Shown here in pieces: positions 63,011-64,000 of a stretch of 64,000 bases of DNA. Location: NCBI GenBank assembly GCA_947488305.1, contig CANKZM010000005.1, forward strand, positions 248,001-312,000, given 5' to 3'. The translations under genes and the position numbers were made by a program. The notes under the pieces were generated by a model, which had not been told where the DNA came from, did no database searches, and worked only from the letters and a program-made list of their open reading frames with translations. This stretch comes from an uncultured Roseobacter sp. (GTDB lineage: Bacteria; Pseudomonadota; Alphaproteobacteria; Rhodobacterales; Rhodobacteraceae). Numbering within the stretch: position 1 is the first letter of the stretch; each line of letters opens with the position of its first letter.

Positions 63011-64000
63011 ATGACATTCCAGAGCGTTTTGTTCGTAGGGCTGGTAACAGGCAGTTCGATTATTGGTGCTGTCGCTGGCATGCACCAAGAGGCGATACGC
63101 GAAAGAGCCGCCGACGTCATAAATGGCGTCTCATCGTCTATCCCGGGTCGCATCTTTCCAATTGCTCAGCCTAATCCTGTGGACGCGATGACGAACGTGC
63201 CAGCCCACAGCTTGGCCCCGCCGAATAACACGGGGGAAAAAGAGCCTTTCCAAGTTAGTTCCTTGCAAAAGGTCGCCTCGTCGGTTCCGCCCACGCCAAT
63301 CGTCAGCAAGATCGCCGCCGATGATCCGTTTACGCTCGCTGTCGAAGCCAAATTTCAACCAACGACCGCCCCCATCCACAAGCCTGATGTGCCAGATAAG
63401 TTGGCAACGGACTCGATCGAAATCATGAAAAGCGCCGCAAAAAAACGCCGGGTGTCAGAACCATCTCAGCTAGACGTTATCTTGTCGGCGATGCCCTCTG
63501 GGCAAAACAAGAAAACCATGAGTGACAGTGAAAAAAAGCAGACTGAAGCAATTGGCGCTACCAGACCTCCCGCGGCTTCTGCAAAAAAAGTTGCGGCTCT
63601 CAGCATGCCGACCGGTGGCTCCCCTGCCCTGGTCCGCCCGGTAGCGCGCCCTGGTCAACAAGAGAAGAAACAAGAAAGGCCCGCCTTTTCCGCAAAGCAT
63701 TACCACAACCTCAGATACCACATGAGTGGCCATAAGAAGAAAAAGTCGAAGATTGCCTGCGTTGCCGAACTGCAATTGATTGCAAGTTATACACAGGTTT
63801 ACTTCGACAATGGTTCAAGCCTGCTTGATGATCGCGGCGCAAGTGCCGCACGACAGGTAGCAGCCAAAATGCAGTCGTGCCCGGAAGCTAAAGTGTCAAT
63901 CATTGGTTTTACAGACCCGGGCGGCACCAAGGACGTCAACCAGCGGATCAGCTGGAGCCGTGCAAACAGCGTTTTCCGTTCCATCAAAGAGGCCGGTTTC
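63011..64000 (+). CDS. OmpA-domain outer-membrane protein, N-terminal part (truncated by window end)
   Basis: An ATG at 63011 opens a frame of 330 sense codons that runs off the window. A hydrophobic N-terminus (SVLFVGLVTGSSIIGAVAGM) is followed by a ~220-residue Pro/Ala/Lys-rich linker with basic stretches (HKKKKSK). Then comes an OmpA/MotB peptidoglycan-binding domain (VYFDNGSSLLDDRG, IIGFTDPGG, NQRISWSRANSVF). It would anchor a membrane or periplasmic complex to peptidoglycan. The linker is not typical of OmpA and suits a TolR/Pal-like or adhesion-system component. Confidence 0.75.
   Translation, partial: MTFQSVLFVGLVTGSSIIGAVAGMHQEAIRERAADVINGVSSSIPGRIFPIAQPNPVDAMTNVPAHSLAPPNNTGEKEPFQVSSLQKVASSVPPTPIVSKIAADDPFTLAVEAKFQPTTAPIHKPDVPDKLATDSIEIMKSAAKKRRVSEPSQLDVILSAMPSGQNKKTMSDSEKKQTEAIGATRPPAASAKKVAALSMPTGGSPALVRPVARPGQQEKKQERPAFSAKHYHNLRYHMSGHKKKKSKIACVAELQLIASYTQVYFDNGSSLLDDRGASAARQVAAKMQSCPEAKVSIIGFTDPGGTKDVNQRISWSRANSVFRSIKEAGF

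Overview
The window looks like an accessory-rich chromosomal or megaplasmid segment of a marine alphaproteobacterium of the Rhodobacteraceae (Roseobacter group). The grounds are the protein character throughout, a tandem GTTC-N7-GTTC type LexA box in front of an imuA-imuB-dnaE2 cassette, a Fur-type Zur heading a DUF2796/ABC/DUF3299 operon, and HxlR, TetR and DeoR regulators paired with small catabolic operons. This placement is inferred from style and not from any database search.

Layout. 1-2012: end of a sugar-type ABC transporter operon (permease tail, YhfX-like PLP enzyme, ATPase). 2.4-4.2 kb: a YrbL-like kinase-fold protein and a decayed amidohydrolase. 4.2-10.2 kb: a class III adenylate cyclase with TolB/TPR modules, a PAP2/vanadium-haloperoxidase-like protein with thirty Gly-Gln dipeptides, and, convergent to it, a 918-residue HEXXH protein. 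10.9-11.6 kb: a small frameshifted gene and a cold-shock protein. 12.2-18.8 kb: a seven-gene operon (DeoR regulator, Ugp-type ABC importer, metallophosphodiesterase, inositol-monophosphatase-like enzyme), followed by a Na/phosphate cotransporter. 20.9-24.9 kb: a four-part NRPS-like protein (C-A-T plus a membrane acyltransferase). 25-27.8 kb: DEAD-box helicase and a broken VTC-domain gene. 28-33 kb: a secreted lectin-like protein, two acidic Gly/Asp-rich secreted proteins flanking a 2-oxoglutarate oxygenase-like protein, and a NarL/NarX-type two-component pair. 33.3-34.6 kb: a mercury-transport cluster with no reductase. 35.1-37.8 kb: a phospholipid-synthesis operon. 38-46.6 kb: two HxlR-controlled catabolic operons around a tyrosine recombinase. 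47-50.9 kb: tRNA-Gly, a decayed GST, a cupin, an amine oxidase and a TetR. 51.2-52.6 kb: a TetR/chorismate-mutase pair divergent from a membrane protein. 52.8-58.3 kb: the SOS mutasome imuA-imuB-dnaE2. 58.5-62.6 kb: a Zur-headed zinc-starvation operon. 63.0 kb to the edge: an OmpA-domain protein.

How genes work together. The clearest pathways are SOS mutagenesis, zinc homeostasis, phospholipid synthesis, and a phosphodiester import-and-hydrolysis operon (importer, phosphodiesterase, sugar-phosphate phosphatase, then phosphate transport) that could serve glycerophosphodiester or glycerophosphoinositol salvage. The least familiar elements are the C-A-T-acyltransferase fusion, the haloperoxidase-like/HEXXH gene pair, and the repeat-protein/oxygenase/two-component block. 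At least six broken genes (amidohydrolase, a small poly-A-tract gene, VTC, MerF, MAPEG, GST) show that parts of the region are decaying.
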